A stretch of 64,000 bases of DNA from NCBI GenBank assembly GCA_022508885.1, contig JAFLUG010000003.1:1-64000 (forward strand), written 5' to 3'. The notes below the pieces were generated by a model. That model worked only from the letters and a program-made list of their open reading frames with translations, made no database searches and was not told where the DNA came from. Position numbers and translations under genes: made by a program. This document shows, piece after piece, positions 25,888 through 35,347 of this stretch (position 1 is its first letter; each line of letters starts with the position of its first letter). This stretch comes from Oscillospiraceae bacterium. GTDB taxonomy: Bacteria; Bacillota; Clostridia; Oscillospirales; Ruminococcaceae.

Positions 25888-27099
25888 GTGAATTCAGCTT
25901 GGACAAGGGCTGTACTGTTTATTGTTTCGGCTTTTGTTATTCTTGTCGCGGTAGGACAGATCTTCTTTGTCGGCGGCAGCTCGGTCAAAACCGAAACTGC
26001 GCTCAGCTATAATTTCGATGAGGAGATCCCGTTCGAAGCGGTGTTTTTGCGCGATGAGGCCGTTGTGTATGACAACAGTACAGGTATCCTGTGCTACGAA
26101 TACGCGGACGGTATAAAGGTCGGGAAAAGCACGGTTATCGCGAGACGTTATAAGAACAGCTCGGATATCGCGTATAAGCGCGAGGTCGAACAGCTCGAGA
26201 CCCAGATAGAAATGCTTGAAGACGCGGAAAAGCTTTTGGGAACCGATAATTCTCAGCTTGAGGCTATTTCCGCCCAGATAAATGAAAGTCACTCGTCTAT
26301 AATAGACAGTATAGCCGGCGGCGATTTCGCGGGCGCGTCTCAGTACAGAAATAATTTACTGTGCGCGATGTGCAAGCGTGAGATCACCCTCAAGGAAAGT
26401 GACGGATATGATGAAAAAAAAGCGTCGTTAAGGCGCAGGATATCCGAGCTTAACGCGCGTATTTCCGGCGGACTTTACGATGTATACGCGGGCGGCGCCG
26501 GGTATTTTGTCAGCAGCGCCGACGGCTATGAGGGCGAGTTTGGCTATTCCGACATTGATCTTCTGACCGAAACTATGATCAACGGAATTGTTGAAAATCC
26601 GTCAAAATCCACAAACCCATATATAATCGGAAAGCTTGTTTCGGATTATCACTGGAGAGCGGCGGCGGTTATTGAAAAGGAAAAGATGTTTGGGATAGGC
26701 TCGGGTTCGGAGGTTGTGGTCCGCATAGGCTCAAGCTCGAGACTTATAAATGTCGATGTTATTTCAATAAGAGACTGTTCGGACGGAAAGGCCATTTACG
26801 TTTTTGAGTGCGATAATCTTGTTTCGGAAACTATGTCCTCGCGTACCGCAAGCTTTAAGCTGGTGCTGAAAAGCTACGGAGGACTTCGCGTTTCAAGAAG
26901 CGCGCTTCGTGAAAATGAAAGCGGCGAGCTTGGGGTTTATGTAAAACGTGACAATACGCTGTTGTTTAAGAAAGTCAGCGTTGAATACTGGGGCGAGGAT
27001 TACGTTATCTGCAGACAGGAGACGGGTGACGATTATCTTAAGCTTTATGACAGCATTGTTGTCGAGGGCAAGGAACTGTACGATGGAAAGATTGTGTGA
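25888..27099 (+). CDS. HlyD-like membrane-anchored protein at the head of the sepF cluster
   Basis: Protein of 403 residues with one N-terminal membrane helix (about 8-30). An extracytoplasmic part follows with a coiled coil (about 90-180, KREVEQLETQIEMLEDAEKL) and flanking beta-rich lipoyl/barrel-like segments, the layout of HlyD-type adaptors. No ABC or RND partner is near. It is overlapped by the YggS gene and followed by sepF, ylmH-like and divIVA, so a role in division or wall assembly is more likely than efflux; that is inference. GTG start after GGAGG. Confidence 0.75.
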   Translation: MNSAWTRAVLFIVSAFVILVAVGQIFFVGGSSVKTETALSYNFDEEIPFEAVFLRDEAVVYDNSTGILCYEYADGIKVGKSTVIARRYKNSSDIAYKREVEQLETQIEMLEDAEKLLGTDNSQLEAISAQINESHSSIIDSIAGGDFAGASQYRNNLLCAMCKREITLKESDGYDEKKASLRRRISELNARISGGLYDVYAGGAGYFVSSADGYEGEFGYSDIDLLTETMINGIVENPSKSTNPYIIGKLVSDYHWRAAAVIEKEKMFGIGSGSEVVVRIGSSSRLINVDVISIRDCSDGKAIYVFECDNLVSETMSSRTASFKLVLKSYGGLRVSRSALRENESGELGVYVKRDNTLLFKKVSVEYWGEDYVICRQETGDDYLKLYDSIVVEGKELYDGKIV

Positions 27100-27787
27100 G
27101 GCGGACTTTCCCGATATCCGTGAGAACTACGGGATTATCCGCGAGAATATAGACAAGGCCATGGCTTTGGCAAACCGCCGCGACGAGGTCAGGATAATGG
27201 CGGTTACAAAGACGGTGCCGCCCGAAAGGGTGAATTATGCGGTGGAGCTGGGCGTTAAGCTGCTTGGCGAGAACCGTGTTCAGGAATACCTTGAAAAGCG
27301 CGATAGCTACGCGAAAGCTGAGGTCCATTTCATAGGCGGGCTTCAGACAAACAAGGTAAAGTACATTATAGATAAGGTTTCAATGATCCACTCCGTTGAC
27401 AGCGTGCGTCTGGCGGAAGAGATAGACCGCCGCGCCGCGCAGCACGGAAGGATCATGGATATACTCGCCGAGATAAATATAGGCGAAGAAGAAACAAAAG
27501 GCGGAATTTCGGCGGAGAAGGCAAAAGACTTCTGCGGGGAAATTTCGCGGTTTGAAAACGTTAGGCTGAGAGGCCTGATGACAATTCCGCCCGCGGGCTG
27601 CGGGGAGGAAGTTTTCGCGCGCATGCAGGAGCTTTTTGAAACCATAAAGGCTTCGCAAAACGGGGGGCTGTTTGACATGCTTTCGATGGGAATGTCGGGA
27701 GATTATCAGGCGGCGGTTAAGTACGGGGCAACCATTGTCCGGATAGGGTCAGCGCTTTTCGGGCAAAGGAAATATGCAATACATTAA
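27083..27787 (+). CDS. YggS/PROSC-family PLP homeostasis protein
   Basis: Pyridoxal-phosphate-binding barrel protein of 234 residues. The cofactor Lys is K43 in MAVTKTVPPERV; GENRVQEYLEK and HFIGGLQTNKVKYII are further family marks. It has no known enzyme activity and buffers free PLP. Chosen start ATG 27083 overlaps the HlyD-like gene by 17 bp and has AAGGA upstream. Equivalent to YlmE of the Bacillus division cluster. Confidence 0.93.
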   Translation: MERLCEADFPDIRENYGIIRENIDKAMALANRRDEVRIMAVTKTVPPERVNYAVELGVKLLGENRVQEYLEKRDSYAKAEVHFIGGLQTNKVKYIIDKVSMIHSVDSVRLAEEIDRRAAQHGRIMDILAEINIGEEETKGGISAEKAKDFCGEISRFENVRLRGLMTIPPAGCGEEVFARMQELFETIKASQNGGLFDMLSMGMSGDYQAAVKYGATIVRIGSALFGQRKYAIH

Positions 27788-27810
27788 AAATAATTGGGAG
27801 GAAATTAAAA

Positions 27811-28251
27811 ATGGCAGGATTTTTTAAGAATTTGTTTGGGGTGGCTGAAGAAGGAGAGGGATTTGTAGATTACGAAAGCGAGTCCTATGACACCTCTTCG
27901 AGCGCTGTAACAAACGAAGAGGCATACTCTTCATACAGCGAGCCCAAGCCTTACACAAGCACTTCAGGCTCCAAGTTTGTAAATATCGGCACGGGAAGCG
28001 CTTCGCCGGCTAAGATCAAAATTCTCAAGCCCAAGAGCTATGAGGAGGTAATTGAGGTAGCCGTTGACCTTATCCGTGAGGGAACCGTTATTTTCATCAA
28101 TCTTAACGGACTTTCCAACGATATCTGCATAAGGATCGTAGACTTTATGACAGGCGTTACGGCGGCTTTCCAGGGCGACATCAAAAAGGTTGACGCGTAC
28201 TGCTATGCGGCGGCTCCGAAGAATGTCGATCTCATTGACACCATTGATTAA
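27811..28251 (+). CDS. sepF: Cell division protein SepF
   Basis: Protein of 146 residues. A short amphipathic N-terminal membrane-binding helix (MAGFFKNLFGVAEE) and an acidic Ser-rich linker (20-65) precede the conserved SepF core (about 67-146, KILKPKSYEEVIEVAVDLIR, INLNGLSNDICIRIVDFMTG). It anchors and aligns FtsZ filaments at the septum. The C-terminus is intact (DLIDTID). Stands 23 bp after the YggS gene. Confidence 0.95.
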   Translation: MAGFFKNLFGVAEEGEGFVDYESESYDTSSSAVTNEEAYSSYSEPKPYTSTSGSKFVNIGTGSASPAKIKILKPKSYEEVIEVAVDLIREGTVIFINLNGLSNDICIRIVDFMTGVTAAFQGDIKKVDAYCYAAAPKNVDLIDTID

Positions 28252-28256
28252 GCTCT

Positions 28257-29027
28257 ATGCCGTTTGAATTAACAGAAGATGAGCGTTATCTGTCCGCGCA
28301 TATATCCGATTTGATATCTCTTAGCCTCAGGTCGGGAGTTCCGCGCTTTTCGGCTTTTCTCAATGAGAGAGAGGCGGCGATAGCGGCGGAAACGGCGCGG
28401 GCGGAGGGCGCAATTCCTGTGTTTTTCGGAGGGTATGAAGGAGCTTCAAGGACGGTGTGCGGTTTTTTCGAGAGCACTTACGGCGAGGATTTTGCCGGTG
28501 ACGCGAAAAACGGACTGTTTCCCATACGCGTTGTTTCGTTTGCTTTTCGTGAGCGCGATAACCTTTCCCACCGCGATTTTCTCGGGGCGATCATGTCCTT
28601 GGGGATAAAGCGCGAGACCGTGGGGGATATTGTTGTTAACAAAGGCGGCGGGGCGGTGTTCTGTTTGGAAGCCGAGGCTGATCTGATACTTGGAATAACA
28701 AAAATCGGAAATGTCGGGGTCTGCGCTGAGGACAAGCTGACTGTACCGATCGAAAAGCCCGAGCCGGTCAGATTTACGGCGAGCGTGCCGTCTATGAGGC
28801 TGGACTGTATTGTAGGCGCTTGTACAAATGCATCAAGGGATAAATCCGCTTCGCTCGTTAAAAGCGGGCTCGTCAGTGCGGATTTTTCGGTGTGTCTTGA
28901 AGTAAGTAAAACCGTGGCCGAAGATTCTGTGCTCTCGATAAGAGGGTACGGAAAATTTAAGGTGTCGAAAATTGTCGGAGTGTCAAAAAAAGGACGCATT
29001 CGTGTAGAAATCGAAAAATACGTTTGA
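28257..29027 (+). CDS. YlmH-family S4-domain RNA-binding protein
   Basis: Protein of 256 residues with the YlmH core (NLSHRDFLGAIMSLGIKRETVGDI) and a C-terminal S4 RNA-binding domain (about 183-250, SMRLDCIVGACTNASRDKSASLVKSGLV). In other Bacillota YlmH acts on ribosomes, including rescue of stalled subunits. Lies 5 bp after sepF. The small membrane protein YlmG, usual between these two, is missing. Confidence 0.92.
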   Translation: MPFELTEDERYLSAHISDLISLSLRSGVPRFSAFLNEREAAIAAETARAEGAIPVFFGGYEGASRTVCGFFESTYGEDFAGDAKNGLFPIRVVSFAFRERDNLSHRDFLGAIMSLGIKRETVGDIVVNKGGGAVFCLEAEADLILGITKIGNVGVCAEDKLTVPIEKPEPVRFTASVPSMRLDCIVGACTNASRDKSASLVKSGLVSADFSVCLEVSKTVAEDSVLSIRGYGKFKVSKIVGVSKKGRIRVEIEKYV

Positions 29028-29085
29028 TGATTTCTCTTCATTAGGTTTGCGCTTTATTGACGGAGAGTAAGTAAAAGCTGTTTTT

Positions 29086-29157
29086 ATAGGAATTGCAGGC
29101 AGATATGACTGCAATTCCTATGAGAACGGACCGGGCTCTGCCCGGTGTGTTTTTTTG
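29086..29157 (+). terminator. Double hairpin with terminator between ylmH-like and divIVA
   Basis: A perfect 13-bp hairpin (ATAGGAATTGCAG 29086-29098 with 29109-29121) is followed by a 7-bp hairpin ACCGGGC-TCT-GCCCGGT (29130-29146) and a T-run. The second alone is a good terminator, so divIVA-ileS needs its own promoter or read-through. Confidence 0.8.
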
Positions 29158-29210
29158 TTATAAAAGCATAATGGCGCGTTTCGCGTGAATAATTTGGAAG
29201 GAAGTTTTAA

Positions 29211-30149
29211 ATGAACGCAAAGGAAATTATAGGAAAGCATTTTGAAAAGGCGCCCTTTAACGGTTATAAAACCGAAGAGGTCGACTTGTTTTTGACAGAG
29301 GTTTCGGAAGAGTTTGCAAAGCTTCAGAAGGAAAACGGCGAGCTTGAGCGCAAGCTTGAGGTTCTTGCCGATAAGATACGCGAGTATCGTGACGACGAGG
29401 AAGCTCTCAAGGACGCCCTGCTCATCGCGCAGAAACAGGGTAACGCCATTGTTGCCGAGTCAAAAGCTTCCGCTGAAAAACTTACAAAGGAAACAAACGA
29501 AAGCATCGCCAAGAAGCTTGCGGAAACAAAGGCTCAGAGCGAAAAAACCATAAACGACGCAAACGAGTATGCTGAAAAAACCCGTAAGGATGCTGAGGAA
29601 ACCGCCGAAAGAATAGTGTCTGCCGCGCAGAATAAGGCCGATGAGATCAAAGCCATTATGGAGAAGCAGCAGGAGATCCAGGAAAATATCCTTCAGGAAA
29701 CCAGAAGAGAAACAAATGAATACAGACAAAGGATCCTCGACAGCTATGAGGAGCATATACGTCTTATCCAGTCGCTTCCCGAAAAGTGTGAGAACGACTA
29801 TGTAGAGAGAGTATCCGCACAGGTCGAAAAGCGCGAAGAGGAGCGCAGAAAGAAAGAAGCCGAGCAAAAGGCAGCCGCTGAAAGAGCGGCGGCCGAGCGC
29901 ACAGCCGCGGAAAAGGCGGCTGCGGCGAAAAATGCCGCGGCACAGCAGAGAAATGAAAACAACAAGAAAAAACAGGATAAGTCTCAGCACAGCGCGCCTG
30001 AAAACGCAGAAAGTAAAAAGACGGCTGAAAAGACCGTGCCTGAAAAGACAGCAGAAAACAATCTTCCGTTCTTTAATTCAAATACGGCCGAAGCAAAGCC
30101 CATTCGCCGCGGCGAGTTGAAGTTTGGTAAAAATAACGATAATAAATAA
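29211..30149 (+). CDS. divIVA: DivIVA-domain protein with Ala/Lys/Glu-rich tail
   Basis: Coiled-coil protein of 312 residues. The N-terminal DivIVA domain (about 1-60) has the membrane-binding signature FEKAPFNGYKTEEVDLFLTEV. A long coiled coil to about 215 and a low-complexity Ala/Lys/Glu tail (about 216-290) follow, longer than the 164-residue Bacillus protein. It marks poles and septa by membrane curvature. Located between the sepF cluster and ileS as in many Bacillota. Confidence 0.93.
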   Translation: MNAKEIIGKHFEKAPFNGYKTEEVDLFLTEVSEEFAKLQKENGELERKLEVLADKIREYRDDEEALKDALLIAQKQGNAIVAESKASAEKLTKETNESIAKKLAETKAQSEKTINDANEYAEKTRKDAEETAERIVSAAQNKADEIKAIMEKQQEIQENILQETRRETNEYRQRILDSYEEHIRLIQSLPEKCENDYVERVSAQVEKREEERRKKEAEQKAAAERAAAERTAAEKAAAAKNAAAQQRNENNKKKQDKSQHSAPENAESKKTAEKTVPEKTAENNLPFFNSNTAEAKPIRRGELKFGKNNDNK

Positions 30150-30174
30150 AAGAATAACCTGAGGAGTCAGCTAT

Positions 30175-32976
30175 ATGCAAGTCGATATCAACAGCACTGT
30201 AAATCTGCCGCAGACGGAATTTCCCATGCGCGCAAATCTCCCCAAGAGAGAGCCGGAGATGCTTGAAAAATGGGAGCAGGAGCGGCTTTATTACGCGCTT
30301 TCGGAAAAGAATAAGGGAAAGCCTTCTTATACTTTGCACGACGGTCCCCCTTACGCCAACGGAAATATCCACCTCGGAACGGCGCTTAATAAGGTTTTAA
30401 AGGACATTATCGTAAAATACAAGTCTATGACGGGATTTAACGCGAATTATGTTCCCGGTTGGGACTGTCACGGACTTCCTATCGAGCTTAAGGCAATAAA
30501 GCAGCTTGGAGTTGACAGCGGACAGGTCTCTCCCGTAGAGCTTCGCAAGAGCTGCCGTCAGTTTGCTTTGTCCTGCCTTGACGAGCAGAAGGCTCAGTTT
30601 AAAAGACTTGGCGTGTGGGGCGATTTCGACGACCCTTATCTCACGATAAAGCCCGAGTTTGAGGCAAAGCAGGTCGAGGTCTTCGGCGAGATGATGAAAA
30701 AGGGCTATATCTACAAAGGTCTTAAGCCCGTTTATTGGTGCGCCGACTGCAACACCGCGCTCGCGGAGGCGGAGATAGAGTATCAGGACGACCCCTGCTA
30801 TTCCATTTATGTAAAGTTTCCGCTGTTTGACGACAAGGGAAAGTTCGGTGACCTCGGAGTTGACCTCAAAAAGGTATCTGTCGTAATATGGACGACTACC
30901 ACATGGACGCTCCCCGGAAACCTTGCTATCTGTCTCGGTCCCAATTACGACTATACGCTTGTACATGTAGAGGACGAGCAGAGCAAGTCAAACGGCGAGT
31001 ATCTGCTTATGGCGCAGGAGCTTGTTGACGCGGTAATGAGCGCTGTGGGTATCTCAAAGTACAGCACCGTCGGCAGCTTTAAGGGCGCCGACCTCGAATA
31101 TATCGAGACAAACCATCCGTTTATGCCGAGAAAATCTCCGATAATTGTCGGAAACCACGTTACGCTCGACAGCGGTACGGGCTGCGTTCATACCGCGCCC
31201 GGTTTTGGCGTGGAGGACTATGAGGTATGCTCTAAGTATAAGGGAATGTTTAATATCATCGTTCCCGTAAACGAAAAGGGCATTATGACCGAAGAGGCGG
31301 GCGAATTTGCGGGACTTAAGACAAGCGACGCCAACAAGGTCATAGCGCAGCGTCTCGAGGACGATAATACGCTCCTCGCGGTTCAGAACATCGTCCACCC
31401 GTATCCTCACTGCTGGCGCTGTCACGAGCCGATAATCTATCGCGCGACCGACCAGTGGTTCTGCAATGTAGACGCGTTCAAGCCTGAGACGATAAAGGCA
31501 ATTGAAGGCGTAAAGTGGATACCCGAGTGGGGAGAAGAGCGCATCAAGAACATGGTGAATATGCGCTCCGACTGGTGCATCTCAAGACAGAGAAGATGGG
31601 GAGTTCCCATTCCCATTCTTTACTGCGAGGACTGCGGAAAGACAGTCGTAAACGACACCACGATAAAGGCTATTTCCGATATGTTCCGAAAGGAAAGCTC
31701 GGACGCATGGTATGCGAAGGATGCAAGCGAGTTCATTCCCTCCGATGTAAAATGCGAGTGTGGGGGTAAAAAGTTCCGAAAGGAAATGGATATTTTCGAC
31801 GTTTGGTTTGACAGCGGCTGTACACACGCGGCTGTACTCAAAGAACGCCCCGAGCTTTCGTGGCCGGCGGATATGTATCTTGAGGGCTGCGACCAGTACA
31901 GAGGCTGGTTCCAGTCGAGCCTGCTTACTTCCGTTGCTACAACGGGACAGGCTCCGTATAAGGCTGTCTGCACTCACGGCTGGGTAGTTGACGGAAACGG
32001 TCAGCAGATGCATAAATCAAAGGGAAACCAGATATTCCCCGAGGAGGTTATAAAGGACTTCGGCGCGGACGTTCTGCGCCTGTGGGTGGCGTCGCTCGAT
32101 TATCACGCGGATATACGCGTTTCAAAGGATATGTTAAAGCAGCTTTCGGAGAGCTACCGCAAGATACGCAACACCGCGCGCTATATTCTCGGAAACCTCA
32201 GCGATGGAAAGGATTTTGACCCCAACACGCAGATGGTTGCTTTCAGCGAGCTTCGCGAGCTTGACAAATGGGCGCTCGCGCGTCTTGATGAAGTAATTGA
32301 AAAGGTCATGGCGGCGTATGAGGCGATGGATTATTATCTTGCTTATCACGCTTTGATAAGCTTCTGCGTTGTGGATATGTCGAATTTCTACCTTGACATT
32401 GTTAAAGATGTTTTGTACTGCGACGCTAAGGATTCTCCCGCGAGAAGGTCCGTTCAGACGGCTATGTACGTTATCCTTGACGCGATAGTAAGGCTTGTTG
32501 CGCCTATCCTTTCGTTCACGGCTGACGAGATATGGAGCTTTATGCCGCATAGAAAAGATGACGACCTGCGCGGAGTTCCGTTTAACAGCATGCCCGAAAA
32601 AACCGGCGTGAAAGCCGACGAGGAGAAATGGGCGAAGATAAAAGCAGTGCGCGACGACGTTCTTAACGCGCTTGAGCAAAAGCGCGCGGATAAGGTAATA
32701 GGAAAGTCGCTTGAGGCAGAGGTTTCGATCTACACTTCCGATGAAGGTCTCAAATCAATGGAAGCCGATCTTGCCGAGGCGTGCATCGTATCAAAGGTAA
32801 ACGTGCTGACAAGCGGAGAGGGCGAATATAAGGGCGGTTCTTGCTCTGTTACGGCGATAAAGAAAGCCGGGACCGCGTGCGCGAGATGCTGGAAGGCAGA
32901 TGACACGGTTGGCTCCGACAGCGAGTTCCCCACGCTTTGCAAGCGTTGCGCGGACGTTATCCGTTTGAATTTCTGA
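30175..32976 (+). CDS. ileS: Isoleucyl-tRNA synthetase
   Basis: Class I synthetase of 933 residues that charges tRNA-Ile. HIGH is seen as HLGT (66-69) in GPPYANGNIHLGTALNK, the KMSKS loop as MHKSK (612-616), and the C-terminal zinc site as CARCW with CKRC about 20 residues later. An editing insertion domain lies between. It starts 25 bp after divIVA, so there is no room for a T-box leader. Confidence 0.97.
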   Translation: MQVDINSTVNLPQTEFPMRANLPKREPEMLEKWEQERLYYALSEKNKGKPSYTLHDGPPYANGNIHLGTALNKVLKDIIVKYKSMTGFNANYVPGWDCHGLPIELKAIKQLGVDSGQVSPVELRKSCRQFALSCLDEQKAQFKRLGVWGDFDDPYLTIKPEFEAKQVEVFGEMMKKGYIYKGLKPVYWCADCNTALAEAEIEYQDDPCYSIYVKFPLFDDKGKFGDLGVDLKKVSVVIWTTTTWTLPGNLAICLGPNYDYTLVHVEDEQSKSNGEYLLMAQELVDAVMSAVGISKYSTVGSFKGADLEYIETNHPFMPRKSPIIVGNHVTLDSGTGCVHTAPGFGVEDYEVCSKYKGMFNIIVPVNEKGIMTEEAGEFAGLKTSDANKVIAQRLEDDNTLLAVQNIVHPYPHCWRCHEPIIYRATDQWFCNVDAFKPETIKAIEGVKWIPEWGEERIKNMVNMRSDWCISRQRRWGVPIPILYCEDCGKTVVNDTTIKAISDMFRKESSDAWYAKDASEFIPSDVKCECGGKKFRKEMDIFDVWFDSGCTHAAVLKERPELSWPADMYLEGCDQYRGWFQSSLLTSVATTGQAPYKAVCTHGWVVDGNGQQMHKSKGNQIFPEEVIKDFGADVLRLWVASLDYHADIRVSKDMLKQLSESYRKIRNTARYILGNLSDGKDFDPNTQMVAFSELRELDKWALARLDEVIEKVMAAYEAMDYYLAYHALISFCVVDMSNFYLDIVKDVLYCDAKDSPARRSVQTAMYVILDAIVRLVAPILSFTADEIWSFMPHRKDDDLRGVPFNSMPEKTGVKADEEKWAKIKAVRDDVLNALEQKRADKVIGKSLEAEVSIYTSDEGLKSMEADLAEACIVSKVNVLTSGEGEYKGGSCSVTAIKKAGTACARCWKADDTVGSDSEFPTLCKRCADVIRLNF

Positions 32977-32987
32977 TGTGATCAAAG

Positions 32988-33017
32988 AATAAGGAAGGGG
33001 TCTGTCTCTTCCTTATT
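32988..33017 (+). terminator. Hairpin after ileS
   Basis: A 10-bp inverted repeat (AATAAGGAAG / CTTCCTTATT) with a 10-base loop and a poor T tail. Probably a partial terminator or RNA-end stabiliser before lspA. Confidence 0.5.
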
Positions 33018-33071
33018 TCGCTGAAATAACGCAGTAAATGTAGAATGAAAAGAATTGAAATGAGGAGCAAA

Positions 33072-33578
33072 TTGCAGTACATCTGGCTTTCGGTCGCCGC
33101 GGCTCTAGTGGGACTTGACAGGCTCACTAAGTGGCTTGTCGAGTCAAAAATGGAGCTCAGACAGACTATAAATCTGATTAAGATCGGCGACACCGAGGTG
33201 TTGAATTTATATTACTGTCTGAACGACGGCGCGGCGTTCAGCCGATTCAGCGGACAGCGCGCGCTGTTGATCATAGTAACATCTGTGGTTATTGTGGGAT
33301 TTTTATATGCCGTGATCGTAAAGCGCATAAAACAGCCTGTTCAGGTCGCTGCCTCATCGCTTATCATAGGCGGCGGGATAGGAAATCTTATAGACAGGAT
33401 ATTCAACGGCGGGCTGGTAGTTGACTTTATTGATCTCCGCATCATAAACTTCGCTGTTTTCAATGTTGCGGACATTTGCGCGGTAGTGGGCGCGGGAATT
33501 CTCGCTGTATCCGTGGTTGTAGGAGAGATACGCGATATAAGGGCGAAAAAAGCAAACCGGAAAAATGGAGAGAGTTAG
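33072..33578 (+). CDS. lspA: Lipoprotein signal peptidase (signal peptidase II)
   Basis: Aspartic membrane protease of 168 residues that cleaves prolipoproteins. Four membrane helices and both active-site regions are present: IGNLIDRIFNGGLVVDFID and FAVFNVADICAVVG. TTG 33072 is preferred because GAGGAG stands just before it and it gives the usual family N-terminus (first Asp at residue 16, LDRLTK). In-frame ATGs at 33060 and 33045 have no clear site and would add 4 or 9 residues. Overlaps the next gene by 14 bp. Confidence 0.93.
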   Translation: MQYIWLSVAAALVGLDRLTKWLVESKMELRQTINLIKIGDTEVLNLYYCLNDGAAFSRFSGQRALLIIVTSVVIVGFLYAVIVKRIKQPVQVAASSLIIGGGIGNLIDRIFNGGLVVDFIDLRIINFAVFNVADICAVVGAGILAVSVVVGEIRDIRAKKANRKNGES

Positions 33579-34464
33579 CTTTTTTATTTCGTCCTCTGAC
33601 AGGCTTGATAAACTTGTCGCGGAAAACGCCGGGCTTTCAAGAAGTCTTGCATCAAAGCTTATCGAGGGCGGATTTGTTACTGTGGACAAAAAGACCGCGG
33701 ATAAGAAATCCGCGGTAAAGCTCGGCGCTGAGGTCGTTGTGGAAATTCCCGATGCTGAGGAAACCGAGATACTTCCCGAAAATATCCCGCTTGATATTGT
33801 TTACGAGGACGATGATCTGCTTATCGTAAACAAGCCTAAGGGAATGGTAGTGCATCCCGCCGCGGGGCATTATTCCGGTACGCTTGTAAACGCGCTTATG
33901 TATCATTGTAAGGACAGCCTTTCCGGAATAAACGGCGAGTTAAGACCGGGGATCGTCCACAGAATAGACAAGGATACCAGCGGACTGCTTATGGTCGCGA
34001 AAAACGATTTCGCGCATATAGGGCTGTCCGAGCAGATAAAAGAGCACAGCTTCACGCGGGAATATCAGGCGGTGGCGTGCGGCTGTATAAAAGAAAACGG
34101 AACGGTAAACGCGCCGATAGGACGTCATAAGACAGACCGTAAGAAAATGTGCGTGACAGCGGAAAACTCACGAGAGGCGGTCACACACTACTCCGTAATC
34201 CGAAATTACGCGGGCTATACTCATCTTTTAGTAAGGCTTGAAACAGGCAGGACGCATCAGATACGCGTTCACCTTTCTTATATCGGACATCCTGTCGCGG
34301 GCGACGAGGTTTACGGAAGCGGAAAGCCCAAGTGGCTGGGCGGTCAGTGCCTTCATGCGCGGAAGGTAGGCTTTGTTCACCCGAGAACAGGGGAGTATAT
34401 GGAATTTTCGAGCGAACTGCCCGATTATTTTACGAGATTTCTCAAAGAAATTGAAAAACAGTAA
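33565..34464 (+). CDS. RluA/RluD-family pseudouridine synthase
   Basis: RNA pseudouridine synthase of 299 residues. The N-terminal S4 domain (about 8-60) precedes the catalytic domain with HRIDKDTSGLL; D135 is the nucleophile. Also present are VNKPKGMVVHP and LETGRTHQIRVH. In Bacillus the ylyB gene stands at this place after lspA. The substrate is probably 23S rRNA, but the exact site cannot be read. Confidence 0.93.
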   Translation: MERVSFFISSSDRLDKLVAENAGLSRSLASKLIEGGFVTVDKKTADKKSAVKLGAEVVVEIPDAEETEILPENIPLDIVYEDDDLLIVNKPKGMVVHPAAGHYSGTLVNALMYHCKDSLSGINGELRPGIVHRIDKDTSGLLMVAKNDFAHIGLSEQIKEHSFTREYQAVACGCIKENGTVNAPIGRHKTDRKKMCVTAENSREAVTHYSVIRNYAGYTHLLVRLETGRTHQIRVHLSYIGHPVAGDEVYGSGKPKWLGGQCLHARKVGFVHPRTGEYMEFSSELPDYFTRFLKEIEKQ

Positions 34465-34477
34465 TTGAAAAGCAATA

Positions 34478-35290
34478 ATGAATTTTAACAACATTATTTT
34501 TGTGACCGACCTCGACGGAACGCTGCTTACCGACGATAAGCGTCTGCTTGATTGCGACCTTAAGGCTATCGAGCGGTTTCGCTCCGGAGGCGGTATATTT
34601 GCCGCGGCAACCGGGCGCGGATACGCGATGGCAAAGCGCGTAGTCGAGATGATAACCGACTCTCCGTCCGTTATTTTCAACGGCGCGGCAGTGTATGATT
34701 TCAAAAAGGATGAGTTCTTGTGGCGCTGTGAAATAGACAGGCGCGCGTATGATTATGTTGATATTATCGGACAGGCTTTTCCGGATATCGGCGCGGAGGT
34801 ATTGTGCGAGCAGACGGTATATGTGCCGTATCTCAATGATACCGAGCAGATGCACCTTGACTGGGAGCAGGTAAACGCGGATTTTCGCAAAGTTTCGGAA
34901 ATTCCGAAAAGCGGCTGGCTGAAATTTCTCTTTTCGGGAGAGCCCGAGCTTATTGACAAGGTCGAGAGCTTTGTACAGGCGCGAGATTTCGGAGGAGTAC
35001 ATTGGATGCGCTCGGGACCGCTTTTTTACGAGTGTCTGCCAGAGGGCGTGGATAAGTGGTCGGGTTTTCAGCGGCTTATAAAGCTGCTTAATGCCGAAAA
35101 CCGCTTTACCGTAGCGGCGGGTGATTATAAAAACGATATTGCCATGATAAAACACGCAGACCTCGGCTGCGCCCCGATAAATTCTCACGAAAGCGTTAAA
35201 CAAGCTGCGGATCTGATAGTCTGCGACAACAACAGCGGAGCTATCGCCGAGATAATCGGCTATATCGGGAATTTACAGGATCGTACATAA
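34478..35290 (+). CDS. Cof-type HAD phosphatase
   Basis: Haloacid dehalogenase phosphatase of 270 residues with a C2 cap. The nucleophile motif is D11-L-D13-G-T-L. Motif II is FAAATGRGYA, and motifs III/IV are near AAGDYKNDIAMIKHADLG. Substrates of this class are sugar phosphates or cofactor phosphates; this one is unassigned. It follows the pseudouridine synthase by 13 bp. Confidence 0.9.
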   Translation: MNFNNIIFVTDLDGTLLTDDKRLLDCDLKAIERFRSGGGIFAAATGRGYAMAKRVVEMITDSPSVIFNGAAVYDFKKDEFLWRCEIDRRAYDYVDIIGQAFPDIGAEVLCEQTVYVPYLNDTEQMHLDWEQVNADFRKVSEIPKSGWLKFLFSGEPELIDKVESFVQARDFGGVHWMRSGPLFYECLPEGVDKWSGFQRLIKLLNAENRFTVAAGDYKNDIAMIKHADLGCAPINSHESVKQAADLIVCDNNSGAIAEIIGYIGNLQDRT

Positions 35291-35347
35291 GGAGTTTTGC
35301 TCCTAATTATATAAAAAACAGAACTATGTGGAGGGAGAAACGGACAA

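Noticed and set aside
25888-27099. Efflux adaptor assignment for the HlyD-like protein
   Set aside because: No ABC, MFS or RND gene nearby; context is cell division.
30150-30174. T-box riboswitch before ileS
   Set aside because: Only 25 bases separate divIVA and ileS, too few for a T-box.
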